35,641 nucleotides of DNA from assembly GCA_038125725.1 (NCBI GenBank), contig JAYPEK010000038.1, positions 1 through 35,641 of the forward strand. The letters run 5' to 3'. A program made the translations under genes and the position numbers. The number at the start of each line of letters is the position of its first letter. Within the stretch, counting starts at the first letter, position 1. Shown piece after piece: positions 8,077-18,535 of this stretch. The notes beneath the pieces are model-generated. The model made no database searches, was not told the DNA's origin, and saw only the letters and a list, made by a program, of their open reading frames with translations. The stretch is from TMED8 sp038125725 (GTDB lineage: Bacteria; Pseudomonadota; Alphaproteobacteria; Rhodospirillales; Casp-alpha2).

Positions 8077-9888
8077 TCAACCTTCCGAGGCCGCCACCAG
8101 GACGGGCTGGGGCTCATCCGTGAACTGCAGTTCGTAGAGCTTCTTGTAGAGGCCGCCGCGCACCAGCAGTTCGCCGTGGCTGCCCTGTTCGACGACGAGG
8201 CCCCGGTCGATGACGTAGATCAGGTCGGCGTCCATGATCGTCGACAGCCGGTGCGCGATGACCAGTGTCGTGCGTCCCTGCATCAACTCGCCCAGCGCCG
8301 CCTGGATATGGCGCTCCGATTCCGTATCCAGCGCCGATGTGGCTTCGTCCAGGAGCAGGATCGGCGCGTCCTTGAGCATGGCCCGCGCGATGGCGAGCCG
8401 TTGGCGCTGGCCTCCGGAAAGCTTGACCCCCTGTTCGCCGACGATGGTCTGGTAACCGTCCGGCAGGTTCATGATGAAGTCATGGGCGGCGGCGTGGCGC
8501 GCGGCATGTTCGATCTCGCCTTGGTCGGCGCCGGCCTTGCCGTAGGCGATGTTGGCCGCCACGGTGTCGTCGAACAGCGTGATCTCCTGGCTGACCAGGG
8601 CGACGTTGGCGAACAGGCTCCGCATCTGGATGTCGCGCACGTTGATGCCGTCGATGGCGATGGTGCCGGCGTCGATGTCGTAGAAACGCGGGATCAGGTT
8701 GAGGATCGTCGATTTGCCCGCACCCGACGGGCCGACCAGCGCGGCGGTCTTGCCGGCGGGGACGCTGAGCGTCACGCCGGAAAGGGCCTGGATCTCCTCG
8801 TCATAGGAAAATGAGACGCCGTCGAAGGCGATCTCGCCTTCCGCACGGCCCAGGTCCTTGGCGTCGGGCTTGTCGTTGATGGCCGGTTCCAGGTCGAGCA
8901 TGTGGTAGAGCCGTTCGGCGCCGGCCAGGCCTTGCTGCACGGAGGCGTTGAGGGTGGCGAGCTTCTTCATCGGCTCGTAGGCCATCAGCAGTGCGGTCAG
9001 GAACGAGAAGAAGGCGCCCGCGGTGGTGGAGCCGTCGATGACGCGCGAACCGCCGTAGATGATGACCACGAACACCGCAGCGCCGGCCAGTGTCTCCATT
9101 ACCGGGCGCGACACCTCGCGGGTGCGCACGGCCTTCATGTTGAGCCGGAAGATGCGCTCGACCACGTCGGCCAGGCGGCTCGCCTCGTAGGCTTCCATGC
9201 CGTAGGCCTTGACCACGCGAATGCCCTGGAAGGTTTGGTTCAGGATGGTGGTGAAGATGCCCAGTTCCACTTGTGTGTTGGCCGTCACCTTGCGCATCCG
9301 TTTGCCGATGCGGACGATCGGATAGATGGCGATGGGAAACGCGAAGAACGACGCCGCCGCCAGTTCCCAGTCCTGATAGAACATCACGCCGACCAGGCCG
9401 ATCAGCGACAGAATGTCCTTGCCGAAGCCGGTGATGCCGTTGGAGACGGAGGTCTTCATCAGTTGGATGTCGAGGGTGAAGCGCGAAATCAGGATGCCGG
9501 TCGGGTTGCCGTGAAAGAAGCCGATGTGCATGGACGACAGATGGCGGAACAGCCGGTTCTGCATGTCGGCGATGATCCTTAAGCCCACCATGTTCATCAG
9601 AAAGGATTGCCCGTAGTTGGCGAACCCCTTGGCCAGGAAGGTGCCGATCACCATCAGCCCGACGGGCCACAGCATGTCCTCGTTCTTGGCGACGAAAACG
9701 TCGTCGACGATGGGCTTCATCAGGTAGGCGGAAAAGGCATTGGCGGCGGCCATCACCGCCATGCACAGGACGGCGAGCACGATCCAGCCGAGATAATGAC
9801 GGATGGCGTCGCGCCAAAGCCGCCCCATGAGATGCATGGTGCTCGAATGGCCGCCGGTCGGGTTCGGCTTAGGGTCTTGATCGGTCAA
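8077..9888 (-). CDS. msbA: MsbA-like lipid exporter, ABC transporter fused permease/ATPase
   Basis: This 603-residue half-transporter is expected to flip lipid A-core across the inner membrane as a homodimer. The N-terminal region has about six membrane helices. The C-terminal nucleotide-binding domain has Walker A GPSGAGKS (about 386-393), a Q-loop in LVSQEITLF, signature LSGGQ (490-494), Walker B LLLDEATSALD (D514, E515) and H-loop IAHRLS. All catalytic residues are present. The lipid substrate is inferred from homology and from the adjacent waaA-lpxK genes. The farthest start is TTG at 9888 with GGAAAA just upstream; the ATG at 9837 is an alternative that removes a polar 17-residue tail. 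Confidence 0.9.
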   Translation of the reverse strand: MTDQDPKPNPTGGHSSTMHLMGRLWRDAIRHYLGWIVLAVLCMAVMAAANAFSAYLMKPIVDDVFVAKNEDMLWPVGLMVIGTFLAKGFANYGQSFLMNMVGLRIIADMQNRLFRHLSSMHIGFFHGNPTGILISRFTLDIQLMKTSVSNGITGFGKDILSLIGLVGVMFYQDWELAAASFFAFPIAIYPIVRIGKRMRKVTANTQVELGIFTTILNQTFQGIRVVKAYGMEAYEASRLADVVERIFRLNMKAVRTREVSRPVMETLAGAAVFVVIIYGGSRVIDGSTTAGAFFSFLTALLMAYEPMKKLATLNASVQQGLAGAERLYHMLDLEPAINDKPDAKDLGRAEGEIAFDGVSFSYDEEIQALSGVTLSVPAGKTAALVGPSGAGKSTILNLIPRFYDIDAGTIAIDGINVRDIQMRSLFANVALVSQEITLFDDTVAANIAYGKAGADQGEIEHAARHAAAHDFIMNLPDGYQTIVGEQGVKLSGGQRQRLAIARAMLKDAPILLLDEATSALDTESERHIQAALGELMQGRTTLVIAHRLSTIMDADLIYVIDRGLVVEQGSHGELLVRGGLYKKLYELQFTDEPQPVLVAASEG

Positions 9889-9959
9889 GGTTTTCCGGTT
9901 CCCTGAAGGTCTTCGGCCAATGTAACACGGCGCACCGGGAAGGGCTACTTTCCGGCACC

Positions 9960-11315
9960 CTACTTGCCGGCCACGGTCATGCCGTCGATGCGCAGCGTCG
10001 GCGCGTTGGTGCCGAAGCGGAAGGTGAGATCGTCGGCGGGGGTCAAGTTCATGAACATGTCCTTCAGGTTGCCGGCGATGGTGACCTCGCTGACCGGATC
10101 GGCGATTTCGCCGTTCTCGATCCAGAACCCGGTGGCGCCGCGCGAATAGTCGCCGGTCACCAGGCTGATGCCGCGGCCCATCATTTCAGTGACGTAGAAG
10201 CCCTTATCGACGCCCTTGATCAAGTCGTCGCGGCTGATTTTCCCGGCTTCCAGGTGCAGGTTGGTGGTCGAGGGCGACGGCGGGCCGGACGTGCCGCGCG
10301 ATGCGTTGCCGGTGGTCTTGAGCCCCAATTGCCGCGAAGAGCGGAGGTCCATCACCCAGGTCTTGAGGATGCCGTCCTCGATCAGGTTGCGGCGTTGCGT
10401 GGCGATGCCCTCGCCGTCGAAGGCCTTGGACCGCAGCCCGCGCCGGCGCAGCGGATCGTCGACGATGGTGATTCCGGCGTTCATCACCCGCTCGCCCATC
10501 TTGTCCTTCAGGAAGGTGGTGCCGCGTGCCACCGCTGAGCCGTTCACGGCTCCGGCCAGATGTGCCGGGATCGACTGCGAGACGCGCGGGTCGTAGATCA
10601 CCGGCACCTGCGCCGTCGCCACCTTGCGCGGGTTGAGGCGCCTGACCGCCTGCTCGCCGGCGCGCCGGCCGATTTCCTCGGGCTCGGGCAGGTCGGCGAA
10701 ATGCACGGCCGTACCCCAGTCGTAGTCGCGCTCCATGGCGGTGCCTTCGCCGGCCAGCACCGCGGCGCTGATGGAATAGCCGGTGCGCACCCGGGTACGG
10801 GCAAATCCGTTGGTGGCGGCGAGCGCCACGAAATTGCGGCTCCAGCCGGCATCGCCGCCTTCGGAGTTGCTGACCCCTTCGACCGCCAGCGCGGCGGCTT
10901 CGGCGCGCGCCGCGAGGTCCGTCAGCGTCTCGGCGTCGGGCTCCGCAGTGTCACATTCGTCCAGGTCCGGCACCTCGCCGGCCAGCATGTCCGCGTCGGC
11001 GATGCCGCAGAATTCGTCCTCGGGCACCACCTTGGCCATGGCCAGTGCGCGCTCCAGCAGCTCATCCAGTGCCGCATCGGAGATGTCCGACGACGACACG
11101 ATGGCCTGGCGCTTGCCGATCAGCACGCGCAAGCCCAGATCGGCGCCTTCGGCGCGCTCCAGGTTTTCCGGCTTGCCGAGGCGCTGGCTCGCCGACAGCG
11201 AAACGCCGTGCACATAGACGGCGTCGGCGGCATCGGCGCCGCCCCGCTTGGCACGGTCCATGAGATCGCCCAGGCGCGCGAGAATGGTGTCTTCGGTATC
11301 TTGCATGATCGACAT
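9960..11315 (-). CDS. pmbA: TldE/PmbA metalloprotease subunit
   Basis: This 451-residue protein is the PmbA (TldE) partner of the TldD/TldE protease, which processes peptides such as microcin B17 and degrades unfolded proteins. It aligns in character with the family along its length: GTSGPPSPSTTNLHL, MMGRGISLVTGDYSRGA and a C-terminal APTLRIDGMTVAGK. It lacks the HExxxH motif, as expected for TldE; the zinc-bearing TldD is encoded at 22942-24375. The ATG at 11315 is preceded by GGAATTG; TTG at 11318 and ATG at 11306 are near alternatives. It is 71 bases upstream of msbA on the same strand, a gap holding a hairpin (9935-9955) without a T-run. Confidence 0.93.
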   Translation of the reverse strand: MSIMQDTEDTILARLGDLMDRAKRGGADAADAVYVHGVSLSASQRLGKPENLERAEGADLGLRVLIGKRQAIVSSSDISDAALDELLERALAMAKVVPEDEFCGIADADMLAGEVPDLDECDTAEPDAETLTDLAARAEAAALAVEGVSNSEGGDAGWSRNFVALAATNGFARTRVRTGYSISAAVLAGEGTAMERDYDWGTAVHFADLPEPEEIGRRAGEQAVRRLNPRKVATAQVPVIYDPRVSQSIPAHLAGAVNGSAVARGTTFLKDKMGERVMNAGITIVDDPLRRRGLRSKAFDGEGIATQRRNLIEDGILKTWVMDLRSSRQLGLKTTGNASRGTSGPPSPSTTNLHLEAGKISRDDLIKGVDKGFYVTEMMGRGISLVTGDYSRGATGFWIENGEIADPVSEVTIAGNLKDMFMNLTPADDLTFRFGTNAPTLRIDGMTVAGK

Positions 11316-11400
11316 CAATTCCGGGGGACAGGAAAGGGTGTAGGAACTATGTATCCCGGCGCTGGCGTGCTGCCAAGCACGGCGACAAATTCACAAACGA

Positions 11401-11450
11401 TATAATGAACGATTTCAAGGGTTCAGACTTTTTAACCGGACAAAACCCTT
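11401..11450 (+). promoter_or_regulatory. Candidate -10 box and inverted repeat upstream of korA
   Basis: TATAAT at 11401-11406 is a perfect -10 hexamer, though no convincing -35 lies at the right distance. AAGGGTT (11417-11423) and AACCCTT (11444-11450) form an inverted repeat that would fall just downstream of a start site. It lies in the 222-base divergent region between pmbA and korA, which holds nothing else I can support. Confidence 0.3.
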
Positions 11451-11537
11451 TATGATTTCACCCGGCGGCCGAAAGGTCCGGCGAAGAATTCGCGCGGCAG
11501 GGAGCGGTCACCAGAAATTGGGACGGATGCCAGCATC

Positions 11538-13409
11538 ATGAATATCATCGAAAGACAGGATTTGCCGCAGGACACCCTGCGCGAGCAGGTAGAGGCGGCC
11601 GTCGTCCGGTTCGCCGGCGATTCCGGCGACGGCATGCAGGTCACCGGCGGCCAGTTCACGCTGGCCACGGCACTGGCCGGCAACGACCTTGCCACCTTCC
11701 CCGACTACCCGGCGGAAATCCGCGCACCGGCGGGGACGACTTTCGGCGTGTCGTCGTTTCAGATCAATTTCGGCAGCCGCGTCATCAAGACCTCGGGCGA
11801 CAGCTTCGACGTGCTGGTGGCGATGAACCCGGCGGCATTGAAGGTCGAACTGCCGGGCCTTAAGCCGGGCGGCGTCATCGTTGTCGACACTCGCGATTTC
11901 GACGAGCGCCACCTGCGCCGGGCCGGAATCGATTCCAACCCGCTGGAGGACGGCAGCCTCGATCCCTACCGGGTGATCGCGCTGGATATCTCGCAGCTGA
12001 CCATGGACGCCGTTGCCGAGCATGGCCTCAACAAGAAGGAAGCGCTGCGCTGCAAGAACTTCTGGGCGCTCGGCTATATCTACTGGATGTTCGCCCGCGA
12101 CCGCGCGCCCACCGTCGAGTGGCTGCGCGAGAAGTTCGCCAAGCTGCCGGATGTGGCGGAAGCCAACATCGCGGCGCTGAACGCCGGCCATGCATTGGCC
12201 GAAACGGCCGAGCAGCAAGACAATTTCCACGGTTTCGCGCTGGCCAAGGCGGAGATCGAGCCCGGCCTCTACCGCACCGTTACCGGCGCCGAAGCCATGG
12301 CCTGGGGCCTGGCCGCCGCCGGCGTGCTGAGCGGGCTGGAAACGGTGTTCTGTTCCTATCCGATCACGCCGGCCTCGCCGGTGCTGCATTCGCTGTCGCG
12401 CCTCGGCGACTATGGCGTCACCACCTTCCAGGCGGAGGATGAGATCGCCGCCGTCTGCGCCGCCATCGGCGCCTCCTATGCCGGCAAGATCGGCGTCACG
12501 TCGAGCTCCGGCCCCGGCGTGGCGCTGAAGGGCGAGGCGCTGGGCCTGGCGATTTCCACCGAGCTGCCGCTGGTGCTGGTCAATTCGCAGCGCGCCGGGC
12601 CGTCCACCGGGATGCCGACCAAGACCGAGCAGTCGGATCTTTTTCAAGCCGTCTACGGCCGCAACGGCGACGCGCCCTTGTGCGTGATCGCGGCGCGCTC
12701 GCCGGCCGACTGCTTCGACGTCGCCATCGAGGCGGTACGCATCGCCATCAAGTTCATGACCCCGGTGATCGTGCTCACTGACGGATATATCGGCAACGCC
12801 GCCGAACCTTGGCTGATCCCCGATTTGGAAAGCATCAGCCCGTTGAAGGTCAGCTTCCGCACCGATCCGGAAGGCTTCGAGCCCTTTGTGCGGAACCCGG
12901 AAACACTGGCCCGCGACTGGGTCAAGCCCGGCACGCCCGGCCTTGAGCACCGCATTGGTGGCATCGAGAAGGACGCGCGGACGGGGCATATCTCCTACGA
13001 TCCGGCTAACCACCAGAAGATGACCGAACTCCGCGCCGCCAAGATCCAGGGCATCGCCAGCCATCTGATGCCGCAGAAGGTCGAGGCAGGGCCCGAGCGC
13101 GGCGAGCTTGCCGTGGTCGGCTGGGGTTCCACCTACGGCCCGATCAGCCGCGCCGTGGAGAACCTGTCGAACCGCGGCGTCGCGGTGAGCCACATCCACT
13201 TGCGGCACATCTGGCCGCTGCCGTCCAACCTGGGCGACCTGCTGGCCGGCTTCAAGCGCGTGCTGGTGCCGGAGATGAACGATGGCCAGTTGGTCAAACT
13301 GCTGCGCAGCGAGTACCTGGTCGACGCCGAGAGCCTGAACAAGGTCACTGGCCAGCCCTTCAAGATCGCCGAACTGGAAAGCGCCTTCGAAGCGCGCCTG
13401 GAGGCCTGA
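11538..13409 (+). CDS. korA: 2-oxoglutarate:ferredoxin oxidoreductase, fused gamma/alpha subunit
   Basis: This is the large subunit of a two-subunit 2-oxoacid:ferredoxin oxidoreductase, which oxidatively decarboxylates 2-oxoglutarate to succinyl-CoA and reduces ferredoxin (or runs in reverse). Of 623 residues, about 20-200 form the gamma domain (RFAGDSGDGMQ at its start), a linker follows, and the alpha domain carries YPITP at 274-278 and the SSSGPG segment. This gamma-alpha fusion with a separate beta subunit is the architecture of the Kor and Sulfolobus-type enzymes. Substrate choice (2-oxoglutarate over pyruvate or other oxoacids) is inferred from family resemblance and is less certain than the class. 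No good Shine-Dalgarno precedes the ATG at 11538. korB follows after one base. Confidence 0.9.
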   Translation: MNIIERQDLPQDTLREQVEAAVVRFAGDSGDGMQVTGGQFTLATALAGNDLATFPDYPAEIRAPAGTTFGVSSFQINFGSRVIKTSGDSFDVLVAMNPAALKVELPGLKPGGVIVVDTRDFDERHLRRAGIDSNPLEDGSLDPYRVIALDISQLTMDAVAEHGLNKKEALRCKNFWALGYIYWMFARDRAPTVEWLREKFAKLPDVAEANIAALNAGHALAETAEQQDNFHGFALAKAEIEPGLYRTVTGAEAMAWGLAAAGVLSGLETVFCSYPITPASPVLHSLSRLGDYGVTTFQAEDEIAAVCAAIGASYAGKIGVTSSSGPGVALKGEALGLAISTELPLVLVNSQRAGPSTGMPTKTEQSDLFQAVYGRNGDAPLCVIAARSPADCFDVAIEAVRIAIKFMTPVIVLTDGYIGNAAEPWLIPDLESISPLKVSFRTDPEGFEPFVRNPETLARDWVKPGTPGLEHRIGGIEKDARTGHISYDPANHQKMTELRAAKIQGIASHLMPQKVEAGPERGELAVVGWGSTYGPISRAVENLSNRGVAVSHIHLRHIWPLPSNLGDLLAGFKRVLVPEMNDGQLVKLLRSEYLVDAESLNKVTGQPFKIAELESAFEARLEA

Positions 13410-13410
13410 G

Positions 13411-14439
13411 ATGAACGTCGAAACCCCATTGACCGCCCCATTGACTGCCAAGGACTTCGCCTCCGATCAGGAGGTCCGCTGGTGCCCCGGCTGCGGCGAC
13501 TACGCCATCCTGCGCGCCGTGCAGAAGGCGCTCGCCGATGTCGGCGCGACGCGCGAGAACACGGTGTTCGTTTCCGGCATCGGCTGCGCCGCGCGCTTTC
13601 CTTATTACGTTTCCACCTACGGCTTCCACACCATCCACGGCCGCGCGCCGGCGTTCGCCACCGGTATCAAGCTGGCCAATCCGGAACTGGATGTATGGAT
13701 CGTCTCCGGTGACGGCGATGCTTTGTCGATCGGCGGCAACCACCTGATCCATGTGCTTCGGCGCAATGTCGACGTGCAGTTGCTTCTGTTCAATAACGAG
13801 ATCTACGGCCTGACCAAGGGCCAGTATTCGCCGACGTCGCGCGTCGGCACGCGATCACCGTCGACGCCGACGGGCTCCGTCGATCGGCCGCTTTCCGCCG
13901 CCCGACTGGCGCTCGGCGCCGGTGCCAGGTTCGTGGCGCGCGGTGTCGATACCCAACAGAAGGTTTTGCCGGAAATCTTCAAGCGCGCACACGAACACAG
14001 GGGCGCTTCCTTCGTCGAGATTTTGCAGAACTGCATCGTCTACAACGACGGCGTCTTCGCCGAATACACCGACAAGGGCGTCGCTGAGGACCGTCAACTC
14101 GCGGTCGAGCACGGCCAGCCGCTGATCTTCGGCAAGGACCGCGACAAGGGCCTCAGACTGAAGGCGGGCAAGCTGGAGCTGGAAGTCGTCACCATCGGTC
14201 AGGACGGCGTCAGCGAGGCCGACCTATTGGTGCACGACGAGACCAATCAGGAATTGGCGGCGTTGCTCGCCGGCATGGACGGGCCGGACGTGCCGGTTGC
14301 GTTGGGCGTGCTTTACTGCGACCCAGCACCCAGCTACGAGGCGGCGGTGCATGAGCACGCCGGCGGCACGTCGAAGATGAACGCCGCCGACTTCAATGCG
14401 ATGCTGCGCCAGGGTCACACCTGGCAGGTGGAGGGCTAA
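13411..14439 (+). CDS. korB: 2-oxoglutarate:ferredoxin oxidoreductase, beta subunit
   Basis: The beta subunit binds thiamine diphosphate and one 4Fe-4S cluster. The 342-residue protein has the ThDP motif GDGDALSIGGNH (about 100-111), with NNEIYGLTKGQ after it. Four cysteines at C25 and C28 (CPGC), C59 (GIGC) and C208 (LQNC) have nearly the same spacing as the cluster ligands reported for the Sulfolobus two-subunit enzyme. The cluster is therefore likely intact. The ATG at 13411 follows the korA stop by one base, so the two are coupled. The next gene, 22 bases on, is a ferredoxin-NADP reductase, which suggests the electron path. Confidence 0.92.
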   Translation: MNVETPLTAPLTAKDFASDQEVRWCPGCGDYAILRAVQKALADVGATRENTVFVSGIGCAARFPYYVSTYGFHTIHGRAPAFATGIKLANPELDVWIVSGDGDALSIGGNHLIHVLRRNVDVQLLLFNNEIYGLTKGQYSPTSRVGTRSPSTPTGSVDRPLSAARLALGAGARFVARGVDTQQKVLPEIFKRAHEHRGASFVEILQNCIVYNDGVFAEYTDKGVAEDRQLAVEHGQPLIFGKDRDKGLRLKAGKLELEVVTIGQDGVSEADLLVHDETNQELAALLAGMDGPDVPVALGVLYCDPAPSYEAAVHEHAGGTSKMNAADFNAMLRQGHTWQVEG

Positions 14440-14461
14440 GGCCGGGCGCGGGGGTGAATTG

Positions 14462-15799
14462 ATGCCCATTCGGATCGCCATCGTCGGTTCCGGCCCGGCC
14501 GGATTCTATACCGCCAGCGCGTTGCTGAAGACCTGCCCCAATTGCGAGGTCGATATCATCGAGCGGCTGCCGACGCCCTATGGCCTGATCCGCGGCGGCG
14601 TCGCCCCCGACCACCAGACGACCAAGCGCGTCGCCGAAAAATACGAACAGACGGCGATGATGGACCGTGTGCGCTTCTACGGCCACGTGGAGATCGGCGA
14701 ACATGTCAGCCTCGACGAACTGCGCGAGATGTACGACGCCGTGGTGCTGGCCATCGGCGCCCGATCCGACCGGCCGTTAGCCGTCCCCGGCGCCGATAAG
14801 AAAGGCGTCTATGGAGCATCCGCGTTCGTCGCCTGGTACAACGGCCACCCCGACTACCAGTACCTGGACCCCGACCTGAACACCACCGGTGTTGCCGTTG
14901 TCGGCAACGGCAACGTCGCCATCGATTGCGCGCGGGTGTTGATGCGCTCGCCCTATGGCCGTGCGCAAACCGACCTGCCGGAACACGCCCGGGCGATGAT
15001 CGACGCCTCGCCGATCCAATCGGTGCATGTGCTCGGCCGGCGCGGTCCCGCCGATGCCGCCTTCACCAACGTCGAGTTGCGCGAACTGGGTGAGTTGACG
15101 GAAGCCGAACCGCGGGTCCGTGCCGAACAACTGCCCGATGATTTCGAGGCCGCGCTGCAAGGCTATGAGGGCCGCGACCGTCGCGTCCGCCAGCGCAATC
15201 TGGAGGTGCTGACGGATTATGCCGCGAGACCCATCGGCGCCAAGCCGAAGGCCCTGCACCTGGAATTCTATGCCTCGCCGGTGGAGGTCCTGGGCGGCGA
15301 GCGAGTCGAGGCCATTCGCTGCGAGCGAACCTGCGTCGTCGATGGCCGTGCCCAGGGGACCGGTACCTTCTTCGAAATTCCCTGCGGCCTCGTGGTTTCC
15401 GCCATCGGCTACCGCGCCGAACCCATGGCCGGGGCCCCCTTCGACGAGGCGCGGGGCATTGTCCCCAACGACGGCGGCCGGGTCGAGCCGGGGCTCTACG
15501 CGGTCGGCTGGATCAAGCGCGGGCCGGTGGGGGTGATCTCCACCAACCGCCCGGACGGCGAGGAGGCGGCGCGATGTATCCAGGCCGACATCCCGCCGGA
15601 TGGCGATGCGGGCAAGACGGGTCACGAGGGATTGGAGGCGCTCTTGAGCCGGCGCGGCCGGCGCTGGGTCGGGTTCCACGAATGGAAGCGGCTGGATGCG
15701 CTGGAGCGCGCCGCCGCCACGGACGGGGCGCCGAGGCGCAAGTTCATCTCCGTGGACGAGATGCTGGCGGCGCTCGATGCCGATCGGAAAGAGGACTGA
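14462..15799 (+). CDS. Ferredoxin/adrenodoxin-type NADP reductase (FprA-like flavoprotein)
   Basis: This 445-residue FAD- and NADP-binding oxidoreductase belongs to the adrenodoxin reductase family. FAD-binding GSGPAG is at 9-14, the NADP-binding VGNGNVAID at about 147-155, the conserved GRRGPADAAF at 192-201, and GWIKRGPVGVISTNRPD near the C-terminus. The start is the ATG at 14462 with GGGGTG upstream; a longer in-frame start is rejected because the FAD motif must lie near the N-terminus. Its place directly after korAB suggests it exchanges electrons between the ferredoxin used by KorAB and NADP(H). No ferredoxin gene is present in the window, so the carrier must be encoded elsewhere. Confidence 0.9.
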   Translation: MPIRIAIVGSGPAGFYTASALLKTCPNCEVDIIERLPTPYGLIRGGVAPDHQTTKRVAEKYEQTAMMDRVRFYGHVEIGEHVSLDELREMYDAVVLAIGARSDRPLAVPGADKKGVYGASAFVAWYNGHPDYQYLDPDLNTTGVAVVGNGNVAIDCARVLMRSPYGRAQTDLPEHARAMIDASPIQSVHVLGRRGPADAAFTNVELRELGELTEAEPRVRAEQLPDDFEAALQGYEGRDRRVRQRNLEVLTDYAARPIGAKPKALHLEFYASPVEVLGGERVEAIRCERTCVVDGRAQGTGTFFEIPCGLVVSAIGYRAEPMAGAPFDEARGIVPNDGGRVEPGLYAVGWIKRGPVGVISTNRPDGEEAARCIQADIPPDGDAGKTGHEGLEALLSRRGRRWVGFHEWKRLDALERAAATDGAPRRKFISVDEMLAALDADRKED

Positions 15800-15800
15800 C

Positions 15801-16250
15801 ATGGCGAAAGCGAAACTTCCCAGCGCAGAAGACGGCGACTATGCCGGCGAACTGACCCCGAGCGAGAGCTGGCAGGCACTGACCAACTTGAAGGACGCCG
15901 TCTTGATCGACGTGCGCACCGACGCGGAGTTCTCCTACGTCGGCCATCCCGACCTGACGGCGCTCGGCGGAGAAGCGAAGCTGGTCAGTTGGGTGCTGTT
16001 TCCGGGCGGCGGCGCCAATCCGGATTTCCTCGGCCAACTACACGCGGCGGTACCGGACAAGACCGCCAAGGTGATGTTCCTCTGCCGCTCCGGCGTGCGC
16101 TCGCGCTTTGCCGCCCAGGCCGCGACCCAGGCGGGCTATGCGGATTGCTACAACGTGCTGGAAGGCTTTGAGGGCGACAAGGACGCCAGCGGCCACCGCG
16201 GCACCGTCGGCGGCTGGAAGGTGGCGGGCCTGCCGTGGAAGCAGGGGTAG
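15801..16250 (+). CDS. Rhodanese-like domain protein
   Basis: This 149-residue single rhodanese domain has the active-site cysteine in FLCRSGVRSRFAA, so sulfurtransferase or persulfide-carrier activity is possible. It starts at 15801, one base after the reductase stop, and a strong terminator follows. It is the last gene of the korAB-reductase operon. A role in iron-sulfur cluster supply or repair for KorB or its ferredoxin is an inference from this linkage only. No signal peptide is seen, so it should be cytoplasmic. Confidence 0.88.
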   Translation: MAKAKLPSAEDGDYAGELTPSESWQALTNLKDAVLIDVRTDAEFSYVGHPDLTALGGEAKLVSWVLFPGGGANPDFLGQLHAAVPDKTAKVMFLCRSGVRSRFAAQAATQAGYADCYNVLEGFEGDKDASGHRGTVGGWKVAGLPWKQG

Positions 16251-16287
16251 GGTGGCCGCGAGCCGCCGAGCCCCCAGGCCCAAGTAA

Positions 16288-16321
16288 AAAGGCGCGCCCG
16301 GAGGCGCGCCTTTCTTTTTTT
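16288..16321. terminator. Strong bidirectional intrinsic terminator
   Basis: GGCGCGCC (16291-16298), loop CGGA and GGCGCGCC (16303-16310) form a perfect stem extended by A/T pairs. A T-rich run (16311-16321) follows on the plus strand, and five T residues follow on the minus strand. It lies between the convergent rhodanese gene and groEL and can stop both transcripts. Confidence 0.93.
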
Positions 16322-16335
16322 GCGGATGCGATGGA

Positions 16336-17967
<1,632 letters not shown>

Positions 17968-18031
17968 AATGGCAAACTCCTTATGTTTGGCAGTTTCGCG
18001 TTACGCTGAAATGGATTGCGGGATCAGGGGC

Positions 18032-18346
18032 TCAGGCCGCTTTCTTCTTGGCGGCGGTTTGCACCAGAACGCCGAGAATGTCCGATTCCTTCATGATCAA
18101 CAGGTCTTCGCCGTCGACCTTCACTTCGGTGCCGGACCACTTGCCGAACAGCACCTTGTCGCCCACGATCACGTCCAGCGGCGTCACCGTGCCGTCTTCG
18201 GCCTTGTGGCCGGAGCCGACGGCGAGGATTTCGCCTTCCATGGGCTTTTCCTGGGCGGAGTCGGGGATGATGATGCCGCCCGCGGTCATTTCCTGGCCCT
18301 CGATACGACGGACCAGAACGCGGTCATGCAAAGGACGGAATTGCAT
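18032..18346 (-). CDS. groS: Co-chaperonin GroES (Cpn10)
   Basis: The 104-residue lid subunit of the GroEL chamber begins MQFRPLHDRVLVRR. It contains the mobile-loop segment EGQEMTAGGIIIPDSA and the KWSGTEVKVDGEDLLIM segment typical of Cpn10. The ATG at 18346 has GGAGG about 9 bases upstream, which excludes longer in-frame starts. The tail ends AAKKKAA. It is the first gene of groESL, with its control region at 18347-18535. Confidence 0.97.
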   Translation of the reverse strand: MQFRPLHDRVLVRRIEGQEMTAGGIIIPDSAQEKPMEGEILAVGSGHKAEDGTVTPLDVIVGDKVLFGKWSGTEVKVDGEDLLIMKESDILGVLVQTAAKKKAA

Positions 18347-18461
18347 CTTGGGTACCTCCATTGCCATTCCTTGTTTTGAAGCAAACGACAGTGCCGGAGA
18401 GCCCGGTCTCGGAGGGACCGACACCGGCCCCCTCCCGAAAAAGACTCCGTCGGCGACGAGG

Positions 18462-18490
18462 ATTTATGTGCGGCCGAAATCGCCTGCAAG
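18462..18490 (-). promoter_or_regulatory. Candidate heat-shock-type promoter of groESL
   Basis: On the minus strand CTTGCA (18485-18490) is followed after about 16 bases by CATAAAT (18462-18468). The CTTG start of the -35 is typical of alphaproteobacterial RpoH promoters. Transcription would begin about 110 bases before groES. I looked for a CIRCE element (TTAGCACTC with its inverted copy) in 18347-18535 and found none, so HrcA control is not evident. The match is by eye and weak. Confidence 0.35.
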
Positions 18491-18535
18491 AGGACCGGAA
18501 AAATATTTTTGAAGGCCGGAAATCGGCCTACCCGA

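Noticed and set aside
9935..9955. Hairpin CCGGGAAG/CTTTCCGG between pmbA and msbA as a terminator
   Set aside because: There is no T-run on the minus strand, and the genes are probably read through; kept only as a remark in the pmbA entry.
11508..13451. Long open frame (about 645 codons) antisense to korA
   Set aside because: Same compositional artefact; korA on the other strand has diagnostic motifs and an operon context.
18499..18510. AAAAATATTTTT palindrome upstream of groESL as an operator
   Set aside because: It is a simple A/T run with trivial symmetry and no support for a binding protein.
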